Both the position numbers and the translations under genes were made by a program. Shown here piece by piece: positions 54,840-64,000 of a DNA stretch of 64,000 nt (position 1 is its first letter; the number at the start of each line of letters is the position of its first letter). This stretch comes from Ananas comosus (lineage: Eukaryota > Streptophyta > Magnoliopsida > Poales > Bromeliaceae): contig NC_033621.1 in assembly GCF_001540865.1 (NCBI RefSeq), positions 8,353,347 through 8,417,346 on the forward strand, given 5' to 3'. The notes beneath the pieces were generated by a model that saw nothing but the letters and a program-made list of their open reading frames with translations, ran no database searches and was not told the origin of the DNA.

Positions 54840-55800
54840 TGGTTCAAAGGATTTGAAGCTACGAGTAAGAATCACGATGAGTGACTCTCATTGTCGGTAT
54901 TTGATTTGAAGGTTTTTCTATGACATTCCGAAGATTTAGACTCACGTTGTCGATATTTGATTTGAGATAGCTAGAGCAGTTTTAGACCGGGTGAACCTTC
55001 GGAAAGCAGGCGTCATAGATAGTTAGTTTCAGAGTCGATCATCAGCTGCAAATATGAGATAGTCTCGGCTAAGACAGGGTCATAGAGCGAGCAAGAGCGT
55101 AGCTTCCCGGGTGACAACCATTGTGGGTGAAGCACAACCCCTCACAAAAATTGACTAAGACTGGCGAGACGAGTCTTACATTGTCTAATGCTTACCAGTG
55201 TATTTGAGCTTGATGAGAATATTAAGACTTTAAGGGAGGGAGTGTGACACCCTCAGAATTTAGAATCATCCTATATATAAGGTATAGTTGGGCTAAATTT
55301 TTTCAACTCAGCTATAGCATTTGAAGTGGGACGCCAAGTTCTCCTTCTAATTTCTATTTCGATCCCAATTCCTATTTTAAATTTCTTTGTCCTGAAAAAA
55401 AGGAAATATATTGAACAATTGAGATAGCTTACTAAGCATAAGAGTGATATTTGTCAATATCTACAAAAGGAGTATTTCCACAATTAATAGATAGTTACTT
55501 ATGAAATTAAAGAGAGAATTAAATGTAACTAAAGAAAGTCTCTCAAGAGTAGGGATGTATTTGAAAATGAATGTGGAATTTCTGTATAGGTTAGTAATCG
55601 GATAATTGTCTCTATAAATAAAGTTTACAGTGCAGCATGTATGGTAGGATATGTTAATGATATGATATGTATTTGAAACAGCCTATTTGCTATATATGAT
55701 TAGTCGATTTATAATTAACACGATTTACTAATAGAAAGATAGATAATATAACCATAATCAAGCTAAGAAGGTAAGATAATCACATTCCTCAACACCTCCC
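54840..55800 (+). mobile_element. LTR retrotransposon remnant (internal 3' end plus LTR start)
   Basis: The polypurine stretch TTTAAGGGAGGGAG (55229-55242) is followed by TGTGACACCCTCAG at 55243, the arrangement of a polypurine tract and 3' LTR start. Upstream (54895-54975) a GTCGGTATTTGATTTGA segment is duplicated. The LTR end could not be fixed; the right boundary is approximate. No coding sequence recognised. Confidence 0.4.
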
Positions 55801-55920
55801 CACCAAGAGACCCCTATAACTTGAAGCTCAAAACTTTCTTAGTACTTAAACGAAGGGTGCTCATAGTAGACAACCTGCACAAGCGAGGTTGGACGGGTGA
55901 GCACTTCTATATGTTACATG

Positions 55921-56422
55921 CACTACAACAGAATTAGATTATAATAACACAATTTCGGAACACTTTTATGTAAGTGTCCCATTTATACCAATACTTTTTT
56001 AAAAAATCTACTAAAGACTAAATATAAAGCCCAATACAATCAAAAAGAAAAAAGTTCCTCTACTTAGCCAACCACACTCAGCCCATTCAACCCGATTACA
56101 AATAAAAAAGGAAAAAAAAAAGAAAGATCGATCACCATCTCTCCTTCTCCTTCTCCGCCGCCGCAGCCGATGAGGTAGGGTTCCGGTGACTGGAGTTTGA
56201 CCGCGAGAATCTCGTAGGGACCGTAGAGAGCTACGATTGCCATGTATTCCTCCGCCACAGGTCGCTGGAGGAGTTGGTGCCAAATATCAAGACAGCCCTA
56301 CCTATAGCGATCCCACGCATAGCAACACTTTTAAAAAGTATCGGTAATTTATAGCCAAGAGCACTTTTTTTGACCTGTAACGATATTTAAAAGTGTCGCT
56401 ATATACCGTTTTTGTTGTAGTG
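55921..56422. mobile_element. Small CACTA-type element with gene insert
   Basis: The ends CACTACAACAGAATTAG and TTTTTGTTGTAGTG are CACTA inverted termini. The subterminal parts carry AAGTGTC/GACACTTTT and TAGCAACAC/GTGTCGCTA words. A TGC on both sides (55919-55921 and 56423-56425) would be the 3-bp duplication if the first C is shared. The middle has a short coding-like piece on the minus strand. Confidence 0.7.
56105..56283 (-). pseudogene. Captured coding fragment of unknown gene
   Basis: The minus strand from 56283 reads through WHQ, PVAEEYMAIVALYGPYEIL, AVKLQSPEPYLIGC and a glycine/glutamate-rich end that decays into simple sequence. Codon use and GC content are those of a host exon, in contrast to its AT-rich surroundings. 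I do not recognise the family. It lies wholly inside the CACTA-like element, so capture is likely. Confidence 0.4.
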
Positions 56423-56484
56423 TGCCAACAAGTTAGAGATATGCGACCACTTGTTCTCGAGATGTCTATACTTCCGCTACTTCT

Positions 56485-59040
56485 TTGCTCGATAGAGGAT
56501 TGCTAATCTTTTATTTCTTATCTTTTACCTTTTACTTTTACCTCCGGCCTTCTCACCCTCTCTTTCCTCTTCTTCGAGATCTTGGCTGCCTCATCTGTAT
56601 TGCTAACTCCTCCTCCAAGAAGGTAATCTGCGCAGACTTAGCCGGCACTGCATTAACTCAAACTGTATACTTCAACCACGAAGACCACCATTGCAAAGAT
56701 GGGTCTTTAACTGCCTACCAACCAGAGGACACATCCAAGACCGCGGACTTTAACTGCCTTGACACTCAACAGAAGAAAGAGAAGGACCCTATCAACCTCT
56801 TTAAGCATACTTACAAGGAAGCACTTCTTTCTTCTCCACTTGCACCCACTCCGCCTCCACTACACCCACCTGCGAAGCCCGCCTCTTCTTTCCCCCTGGT
56901 CAATGGCTACTTCTCCTTCAAGGGTCGCTGCTTCAGGTGCCTGGGGAGAGATCACCGGGCCTCTCATTGCCGCGATCCTGTTCGGTGCACTACGTGTTTC
57001 AAGTCTGGGCACATCGCGAGAGCCTGCATGAATTGCTTACCACTGCCGGTTTACCGGATGATGCGAGCACGTCCCTCCCACCTTAGTGCTTTTGTCCCCC
57101 TCTCCGATGACTTCATCGCCCGCCAAAATCGTCGCCGCAACGCCATCTTGGTCGTTGTCCTGCCTCCGGCGAACCTTGGGCATTTCCCGCAGGATACAAT
57201 CGCCAAGGAGCTCGCAAGTCGCTTTGGTGGATACCCTAACGACTTCCACGTCGCTCGTTATAGCGTGAGAGACTACGTTGTTTTTTTACCTGATTTGGTT
57301 CCGAGCGATCGCATTATTCGTCGGGACGTCCTCAACCTGGGGGCTATCCGACTCCGTTGTTTCCCCTGGCATCCCTACCGCGGCGCTCGCCGACCGCCGT
57401 TGACATACAAGGCCTGGATCCGTCTCGTCAACCTCCCCTATGAGTGCTGGTCTTTCCGGTCGGTGGCAGCTCTTGTAGGAGGCTTCAGTCGCTTCATCAG
57501 GCCGGACGACGTCAGCGCTCGAATGGAAGATCTCTCCGGATACAGGTGTTTCATTGCGGTTAATCATCTATCGGACATTCCGAAAAATTTGGACATCACT
57601 TTCGGAGAACTGTCGATTTCGGTGTCAATCCAGCTGGAAGGTTGGGACCGCGCCGATGCCGTCGGACGCGGATACCCGCCCAATGAGCGCTCAGATAAGT
57701 GGCGTGGACGACGGGTCCGTTCGGCCGTCCGTGGACACCGCGCCGTTGCCGTCCCTCTACGACAGGAGTCTTCTCTGGCCAGCGCGCCCCTCACGGCGTC
57801 CCTTCCGCTCGCCGCGCCTTCAGTTGAAGGCATACCGGCCGGGAGGGCTGTGGTCGACGACGCACTGATCGGCGGGCCTCTGCGACAGGAGTTTCCCCAT
57901 GCCCGCGTGCCCACCACGGCGGCGGCGCCCACCACGGCGACGGCGCCCACCGGAGCGGCGGCGCCTTCTCTGCTCGCCGCGTCTCCAGTCGTATGCCCAT
58001 CAGCCGGAGGAACCGCCGTCGGCGACACCTTGGTTGGCGGGCCAACCAAGTTGACAATTTCAAATCTCATCTCTGTCGACCATCCTATTCCTGTCCAGTC
58101 AGCCGTCATGGACAGTAGTAGTGTCAGGGCTCTAGGCAACTCTTTCCAGCTCGCGCGCCCCCCGATTGCCTGTAGCCTCTCAAATGTCATTAATGCACCT
58201 TCAGCTGTGATGGAAAGCTTCGAAATTAAGGCCCAGGGATTTCTAAAGGTGGTGTTAGACAAAATGGGATTTGGGGCTGCTTTCTTCCTCCTCGAGAATC
58301 GGTGGAGCATTTATTTTCGATTCTCTCCATCTCCCTCGTTCCCCGCGCGGGGGCCTTTCCAGTTCGTTGTTGACGGGTCGGATGCGCAGACTGGGTCGGT
58401 AGTGCTTTCCCCAAGCTACCCGAGATCCATTCTGGACCCGGATCTACCCTCTTCTTGCTGGCCTGGTGCAAGGCAGATCTTTTCCAGCACTGGGCCAGTC
58501 TTGGGCTCACTTATGGGCAGAAGGACGGTCCCTAGCGGGCCCCCCTCCAGCAGCCTACTTGGGCTCTCCTCTGGCTTCGGGCCCGCTGGAAGCCTGCTCC
58601 CCTCTAACTGTCCCCTTGTACTCTCGTCTGATTATGGGCCCGCAGGATGCCTGAACTCTTACTGCCTGGGACCAGATAGGGGTGGCCCATCTGCTGGGTC
58701 CTTAATCTCCGATCCATATAAGGCTTGTCTTGGGGCGGGCTCGTACCATGATGCTACCCTGACGCCGACAATTTCGTGCGGCCCCCCACCCAGCAACGAA
58801 TGTCCCACTATGGTACTGCCTAGATCTAGCGGAAGGGTTTGCAAGCAATTTTCGGGCACTGCCTTATGTAAGGCCATGCACAGGAAGGCGCGACTTCTCG
58901 AGGGTGAGACAACACAAATCAATCATTCTTCGCGCAAATGGACAAGGAAAAAGGTTAAGGCGAAGGGTCTCCTCTGTGGGGTAGACCTTCCTGACGACGA
59001 TGCTAAGGAGTTCCTCGCTTTCCTGTGTGGGAAGGTCTAA
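56485..59040 (+). CDS. LINE ORF1 protein (CCHC zinc-knuckle RNA-binding)
   Basis: The open frame gives about 850 residues. The first in-frame ATG is inside the zinc-finger region (MNCLPLP), so translation must start at a non-ATG codon or upstream of a 5' truncation. The N-terminal boundary given is only the open frame. Residues about 150-180 carry two CX2CX4HX4C knuckles, CFRCLGRDHRASHC and CTTCFKSGHIARAC. A DUF4283-like folded region follows at about 210-400 (RRNAILVVVLPP, YVVFLPDL, WHPYRGARRP, AWIRLVNLPYECW, GYRCFIAVNHLSD). The rest is a long proline/alanine/serine-rich tail with a basic end. The protein would bind element RNA in the ribonucleoprotein particle. It ends at TAA 59038-59040, 57 nt before ORF2 in the same phase. 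Confidence 0.85.
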   Translation: MLDRGLLIFYFLSFTFYFYLRPSHPLFPLLRDLGCLICIANSSSKKVICADLAGTALTQTVYFNHEDHHCKDGSLTAYQPEDTSKTADFNCLDTQQKKEKDPINLFKHTYKEALLSSPLAPTPPPLHPPAKPASSFPLVNGYFSFKGRCFRCLGRDHRASHCRDPVRCTTCFKSGHIARACMNCLPLPVYRMMRARPSHLSAFVPLSDDFIARQNRRRNAILVVVLPPANLGHFPQDTIAKELASRFGGYPNDFHVARYSVRDYVVFLPDLVPSDRIIRRDVLNLGAIRLRCFPWHPYRGARRPPLTYKAWIRLVNLPYECWSFRSVAALVGGFSRFIRPDDVSARMEDLSGYRCFIAVNHLSDIPKNLDITFGELSISVSIQLEGWDRADAVGRGYPPNERSDKWRGRRVRSAVRGHRAVAVPLRQESSLASAPLTASLPLAAPSVEGIPAGRAVVDDALIGGPLRQEFPHARVPTTAAAPTTATAPTGAAAPSLLAASPVVCPSAGGTAVGDTLVGGPTKLTISNLISVDHPIPVQSAVMDSSSVRALGNSFQLARPPIACSLSNVINAPSAVMESFEIKAQGFLKVVLDKMGFGAAFFLLENRWSIYFRFSPSPSFPARGPFQFVVDGSDAQTGSVVLSPSYPRSILDPDLPSSCWPGARQIFSSTGPVLGSLMGRRTVPSGPPSSSLLGLSSGFGPAGSLLPSNCPLVLSSDYGPAGCLNSYCLGPDRGGPSAGSLISDPYKACLGAGSYHDATLTPTISCGPPPSNECPTMVLPRSSGRVCKQFSGTALCKAMHRKARLLEGETTQINHSSRKWTRKKVKAKGLLCGVDLPDDDAKEFLAFLCGKV

Positions 59041-59097
59041 GCGCGGTCTGCTTACCCGCTGGCGCTGTTCCTTTTTGTGTGCGTCACTTGTTTATTG

Positions 59098-62000
59098 ATG
59101 TTTAGTATTTTGTGTTGGAATGTCCGGGGCCTTAACGACCCCTCCAAGCGACGTTGTGTCAAGTCGGTCATTTCTAGTCGCGTGTGTTCCGTTATTTGTC
59201 TCCAAGAATCTAAGGTGAACTGTGTGTCTCGTTCTTTTATCCGCTCTTGCTGTGGCTCTAGCTTTGACAGATCTCAATTTATTCCTGCATCCGGCGCTTC
59301 TGGCGGGCTTATCACTTGTTGGAGCTCCAAATTTTTCTCTTGTAGTGAGGTTATTGTGAGAAAGTACTCTCTGACTCTACATCTAACTTGTCTTATGAGT
59401 AGAAAGACTTTCTTCCTCACGAACGTCTACGGGCCACCTATTTGGGATGGAAAGGATGAATTCTGCTCCGAACTTCTCTCTTTGCAAAGGGTTTGCACTT
59501 CCAACTGGGTGATTTGCGGAGACTTCAACTTCACCAAAAATCAATCAGAACGAAAAGGGAACACCTGGAGCACTAAGGCGATGGCTATGTTCTCTGACCT
59601 CATATCCAGCCTAGCTCTCATCGACCTCCCCCTATCTAATCAAAGTTTCACCTGGTCAAATATGCAACATAGACCCACCTTGGCAAAGCTCGACAGATTC
59701 CTCGTGTCGACGGAGTGGGACCAATCCTTCCCTCATAGCAAGGTCAAAGCCCTTCCCAGGATCACATCTGATCACTCTCCGATCATTCTTTACACCGGGC
59801 TGCAACCCGTACCCAGAAGATTCCGCTTCGAAAGGGTTTGGCTCACTAAAGAGGATTTCCACTCAAAACTGCCAACCTGGTGGAACGAAGTAGGCATCAA
59901 GAATTCGGCCATTCTCACCATCACCGCCAAGCTCAGACACTGCCGAACCAGAATTAAGGAATGGTGCAAGACGAATTTCCACAGCATCTCTCTCTCGAAG
60001 AGGATATTAGAGGAAGAACTTCAAGTTATTGATCGCTTAGAAGAACAAAACGACCTTTCTCAAGATTTATTAGATAAGCGATCTAATCTCAAATCACAAT
60101 TACATTCAATCTTGGAAGAGGAAGAAATTCTCTGGAAAACTAGGGCCAAACAACTCTGGCTTAGGGAAGGCGACCGCAACACTAAATTTTTCCACGCCGT
60201 GGCTAATGGACGGAAACGTTACAACTCGATTGATGTTATCGAGAACAATGATGGAATAGAAATCACTAATGAAGCCTCCAAGCGATCCTTCTTGCTCCAA
60301 GCTTTTAAACAGCGGTTTGGCCAAACAGAGGATAGAGCGCAGTCTTATGGGGACTGGAGTAGACTATACCATTCTAATAGACTGCACAATTCTGACTCCC
60401 TTACATCCCCTTTCACCTTGGAGGAAGTCAAGACTGCTACTTTCCAACTCGCAAGCGACAAGTCCCCGGGGCCAGACGGCTTCTCCCTCACTTTCTTCCA
60501 AACATTCTGGGAGACGGTTAAAGCGGATATTTTTCGTGTCTTCATCGACCTACAAGACAATAGACTTTTTACTGGCCCTTCGGACTACTCTTTTGTATGT
60601 CTGATCCCGAAAAAAGAAGGAGCACGCAAGGTCAACGACTTTCGTCCAATAAGCCTTATTAATAGTATCCAGAAAATCATATCAAAGGTCCTAGCCAACA
60701 GGCTTGCCCCCACCCTGCCGTCTATCATCTCTTCAACGCAATCGGCTTTTCTCAAAGACCGGTTGCTGACTGACTCGTTCGTTACCGCAAGCGAACTACT
60801 CAATTGGTGTTCTAAGACTGGTAGGGAATGCGTATGTATTAAAGCAGACTTCGAGAAAGCTTTTGACAATGTTCGTTGGGACTTCCTGAAAAGCATATTA
60901 CATTGGCTGGGATTCAACGACAAATGGTGGGCTTGGGTCGAGCAGTGTATCTGTAACGCCAAAGTAGCCATCCTAGTTAACGACACCCCGACTAACTGGT
61001 TTAAGACTAGAAAGGGACTTAGACAGGGCGACCCTCTTTCCCCCTATCTTTTCCTATTAGTGGCTGACTGCTTGGCTAGGCTCACTGAAACTGCAAGGAA
61101 TAACAACCTTCTCTGTGGTATTGGTCCGTCCACGGATTGTCAAACTGTGCTGATCCAATACGCAGATGACACGATCTTCCTTTCTGAGCCTAGGAAATAC
61201 TTCATGCGGAATCTTCAATTTATATGGTTTATCTTTGAGTGGGCCTCTGGACTCAGGATCAATTTGGACAAATCAGAACTGTATTATTTGGGACCCGACC
61301 CTCAACGAGCCAACAGACTCAGTAACATCCTAGGATGTAAAGTGGGGAACCTTCCATTTCGCTACCTGGGACTACCGCTACACAATAAACAACTCCGTCG
61401 AGAAGATTGGGCTCCGGTCATTGACCGTATACTCATGAGAATCGAAGGATGGAAAGCCAAACTCCTATCCCAAGGGGGAAGACTCACGCTAGTCAACTCG
61501 GTCCTCACCAACTTGCCACTATTCTACCTATCCATCTTCAAAGCGCCGCAATGGGTATTGCACCGGATCGAATCTCTAAGAAGAGCTTTCTTCTGGAAAG
61601 GATGTACCAGTATTTCTGGAGGAGCTTGTCTTGTTAGCTGGAAGTCTATATGCACAAGCAAGAAAGAAGGTGGGCTCGGGATCAAAGATATGGAAGCTAT
61701 GAATCTGGCACTGTTATCCAAATGGTGGTGGCGTTTCTTCAACAAACCGCATTTACTATGGTCCAAATTGATCACATCTCTCTACTACGCCAGAAGAAAG
61801 CCTTTACACGAGGGTAGAACTTTCGTACCTTACTCATAGTGGTGGAAAGGTGTACTTTATTGTCGTGACATCTTCAAATGCGGTTTATCTTTTGAGCTAG
61901 GCGACGGACGTAACATTAGATTGTGGTCGGACATTTGGATTGGCGAATCACCCTTGAGCACCATGTTTCCAGACATCTATGCACATATTACGAACAAGGA

Positions 62001-62682
62001 AGTTCGGATATCCGAATGTTGGAATCATAATGGATGGAGATGGCGTTACATCACTAGAGGTTTCGTGGCGTCCCGTTCAGCCCATGGTAGTAGTCATTTG
62101 CAGTTACTCAAAGAACTACTACTAAGCAGCCACCCGTACAACAGACAAGATTTGTTCAAATGGCGGTGGACTACCAACCACCTGTTTACAGTCAAATCCC
62201 AATACCAATTTCTCACAGACGGCGGTTGTAGAGATTGGTTGAACCAGCACATCTGGAGCCTGAAAATACCATTTAAAATCAAAATTTTCGTTTGGTTGCT
62301 GCTTCGAAAGAGACTACTTACCACTGACAGACTGCTCTCCAGAGGCATGCCTGTAGACCCGTACTGCGCACTCTGTGGGGTACTGCCGGAAAGCTGTGAT
62401 CACCTTTTCTCTAAGTGCGTCTTTGTTCGCTTCCTCCTACTCTCTGTGGCTGACTTCGAAACTATTCCTTCTACCCCGGGAGAGGCCTGCGAGCTTTGGG
62501 TCAACGTATCTGGAACCACTGACGCTGCAAAGAAATCCAAAGGTTTAATCCATCTGGTTGCAATCTGGTGGGTTGTCTGGACAGATAGAAACTCGGTAAT
62601 CTTTCGGGCCGCATCCCCCAACGCAGTTCGGTCATCTGAACGCATCAACAGATTGATAAGCGACTGGGGAATACTCAATTGA
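59098..62682 (+). pseudogene. LINE ORF2: endonuclease-reverse transcriptase, one in-frame stop
   Basis: From ATG 59098 (MFSILCWNVRGLND) an apurinic-type endonuclease domain spans about residues 1-230: CLQESK, WVICGDFNFT, LDRFLVS and SDHSPIIL carry the metal-binding and catalytic positions. The reverse transcriptase lies at about 440-720, with SPGPDGFSLTF, KADFEKAFDNVRWDFL, GLRQGDPLSPYLF and the catalytic IQYADDTIFL. The frame stops at TAG 61837-61839 (PYS*WWKGVLYCRD) and continues in the same phase to TGA 62680-62682. The second part gives the typical GDGRNIRLWSDIWIG and zinc-binding zf-RVT motif (CALCGVLPESCDHLFSKC). Full length would be about 1194 codons. The amber codon follows YS where relatives have an aromatic residue before WWKG, so it looks like a point mutation. 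It removes the C-terminal domain. Confidence 0.9.
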
Positions 62683-62861
62683 CCAACTCCCTCAGCTTTT
62701 CACTTACCTTTCCTCTTTTATCTTTTATTTCTTTTTATTGCATCTAACCCTGTTTTCACCTTTTTCGTCTACGGAGGCCGTAGTTGCTTCCATCCTGTAC
62801 GCTTAATTCATCTCGCTTTATGAATGAAGCAGGTAGCTTGCTACCTTTTTCTCAAAAAAAA
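62683..62861 (+). other. LINE 3' untranslated region and tail
   Basis: A pyrimidine-rich region ends ATGAATGAAGCAGGTAGCTT, GCTACCTTTTTCTC and an A run. GGTAGC-TT-GCTACC is a perfect six-base stem next to the tail, a likely recognition structure for the element's own reverse transcriptase. Confidence 0.7.
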
Positions 62862-62865
62862 AGTT

Positions 62866-62930
62866 TATGATAAAATAAATGAACCAAATAACTTGTTACC
62901 TTTTTCTCCAAAGGGGAAAAAAAAAAAGAA
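62866..62930 (+). mobile_element. Short LINE 3'-end fragment
   Basis: AAATGAACCAAATAACTTGT and TTACCTTTTTCTCC with a following A run repeat the 3' terminus of the preceding LINE in decayed form, directly after its tail. Confidence 0.55.
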
Positions 62931-63149
62931 CTTCTCGAAAGCATCTGAAGTTTGTAAATATAATATTAGAGTCTGTCATATGCCACGTTGTTAAAAGTAG
63001 TCAATAGGTCCATAAGAAGATTGTGTAGCTAGTAAAATGACGATACAAAAATAGAGTTAGATCAGAGTCAAGGTCCAACTGAATGATGAGATCGCATATA
63101 TAACTACTGTTGGAGTAGAGTCATGAGCCAACAAAACAATTGAAGCAAA
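62931..63149. other. Unassigned spacer
   Basis: Spacer between LINE fragments; no gene recognised. Repeated words (GAGTCATGAGCCAACAAAAC, GTGAGCTGATGAAACA) resemble a retroelement remnant. Confidence 0.35.
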
Positions 63150-63676
63150 GACGTGAGCTGATGAAACAGGGATGGTTGGATAATCCTCTCTGTCTTCTGT
63201 GGTGAAGTTACGGAGACAGTGGACCATCTTTTTATAGGATGTGTGTACACTAGGTTTATGCTTTTTCGAACCTTAGAGGACATCTAGTATTTACAGACAG
63301 TGGAGAACGTACTGACGATTTGGAGTAAAATGACCAGACATATTAGGTCGGGGGAGATTCTAAAGGATCTGATTACCATAGTAACGTGCTGGTGGCTAAT
63401 TTGGAAGGAAAGAAATAACGTGATTTTTAAAAACCACTTTGCTGACTCTCTCTTTGTAGTTGGGCGTATCAAGGAGTTGGTAAGAGAGTGGAGGGACTTT
63501 TGTTGAGCTGAATAATCTGTCGATTACTTTTGTTATTATTTCTCTTTTCTTCTTTTTTTGAGCTATATTTTTCTCCTCGAGGCCATGTTGTCTCACTGTT
63601 TGTGGCCAAGTTCATTTTCGAAATGAATGAAGCGGGTATTGTGCTACCTTTTTCTCAAAAACAAAAAAAAAAAAAC
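63150..63676 (+). mobile_element. 5'-truncated LINE copy
   Basis: One frame reads CGEVTETVDHLFIGCVYTRF, then a stop, then TCWWLIWKERNNVIFKNHF and IKELVREWRDFC. These are the end of the zf-RVT zinc-binding domain and the C-terminus of a LINE ORF2 related to, but clearly diverged from, the one at 59098-62682. The 3' end (AATGAATGAAGCGGGTATTG, TGCTACCTTTTTCTC, then an A-rich tail) matches the neighbour's 3' end. It is truncated before the reverse transcriptase, as is usual for incomplete target-primed insertion. Confidence 0.8.
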
Positions 63677-64000
63677 AAGAATTTAAACATAGTCAAACCA
63701 ACACCCTCATAAATACAAATTAAGATCAAATTAATTTACTGATAAGCTATAAGTATTAAGTCATATATAACATTTTGTATATAAAATTATATGTGTATAT
63801 ATAATGTTTGAACTTTTTTTACCAAGCCACGCTCAAGCTCAGCTCGCGAACCATGAGCTTTTTTTAACAGCCCTTACACAACCATTCAGTAAATTTTTAC
63901 ATAGACCATGCATGGGAATTGAAGAAGAGGCTATATATATATTGGTGCAATTAATTTAGCCGAATTTGCATGATTTTATAAATTTTTTTTTTTTTTTTGA
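63677..64000. other. AT-rich stretch to the window end
   Basis: AT-rich sequence with TATATA runs and a terminal T run. No gene recognised. Confidence 0.45.

Larger units (their letters stand above)
56424..62861 (+). mobile_element. L1-clade LINE, nearly intact
   Basis: ORF1 (zinc-knuckle nucleic-acid-binding protein), a 57-nt spacer, ORF2 (endonuclease, reverse transcriptase, C-terminal zinc-binding domain), a 3' untranslated region and an A tail ending near 62861 follow in order, as in plant L1-type LINEs. ORF1 has no clear start and the 5' boundary is uncertain, so mild 5' truncation is possible. ORF2 has a single in-frame stop. No convincing target duplication was found. Confidence 0.85.

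Noticed and set aside
57564..58310. 248-codon minus-strand open frame
   Set aside because: It lies entirely opposite LINE ORF1, whose zinc knuckles and DUF4283-like region are clear; it is a shadow.

Overview
The window is plant nuclear DNA, most likely from a monocot. It has AT-rich intergenic sequence, large nested LTR retrotransposons, Tourist-, hAT-, Mutator-, CACTA- and Helitron-type DNA transposons, and an L1-clade LINE. A hidden AGL6-type MADS-box C-terminus ends in the monocot-like motif ENNFMLGWVL. Pineapple or a relative would fit the LTR style, but I cannot prove the species. There is no bacterial-style gene organisation and no complete, clearly functional host gene.

Layout. 1-4.2 kb: a dispersed repeat present twice (near 1-190 and 3904-4190) brackets a foldback element and a terminal-inverted-repeat element, which is itself split by a solo LTR (1462-3303, target duplication CAATA). 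4.2-8.3 kb: an hAT-like element (5696-6333), a 53-nt A run, and on the minus strand one convincing first exon of a TMEM87/GOST-like membrane protein (7771-7961). 8.3-13.1 kb: a GC-rich transcript-like leader, a solo LTR (8925-10869, TAGAT) and an hAT element (11507-13043, ATGGTATG) keeping the C-terminal end of its transposase. 13.1-15.9 kb: hairpins and degenerate tandem repeats.

15.9-26.0 kb: a nest. One LTR (15900-21101) holds a Tourist-like MITE and an antisense solo LTR (17960-20410, GAAAA). It is cut by a second relative that has an LTR (21102-23589), a primer-binding site, a gag-protease ORF and the first residues of reverse transcriptase. 26.0-31.5 kb: two MITEs set in TA microsatellites, two Helitron 3' ends, a GC-rich captured-looking island, and a Pack-MULE (30458-31397) carrying a piece of a 3-ketoacyl-CoA-reductase-like gene.

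31.5-52.2 kb: a second LTR family with about 4.7-kb LTRs. It comprises a solo LTR (32656-37310, GGTAC) inserted into another LTR, and a non-coding element (42048-51199) with LTRs, primer-binding site and polypurine tract. Between them lies the start of a CACTA element (39467) and three exons of an AGL6-like gene (40922-41420). A single N at 51200 joins two different LTR copies. 52.2-56.4 kb: AT-rich sequence, an LTR remnant and a small CACTA element with a captured gene piece. 56.4-62.9 kb: a nearly intact LINE whose ORF2 has one in-frame stop, followed by a second LINE 3' fragment (63150-63680).

The most unusual signal is a modular array of ACCGGT palindromes paired into hairpins and alternating with CCGAGA/TCTCGG hairpins. 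It lies upstream of the TATA box in two of the related LTRs and recurs in three more. I did not find a convincing new biological system; that array and the captured gene fragments are the best leads.
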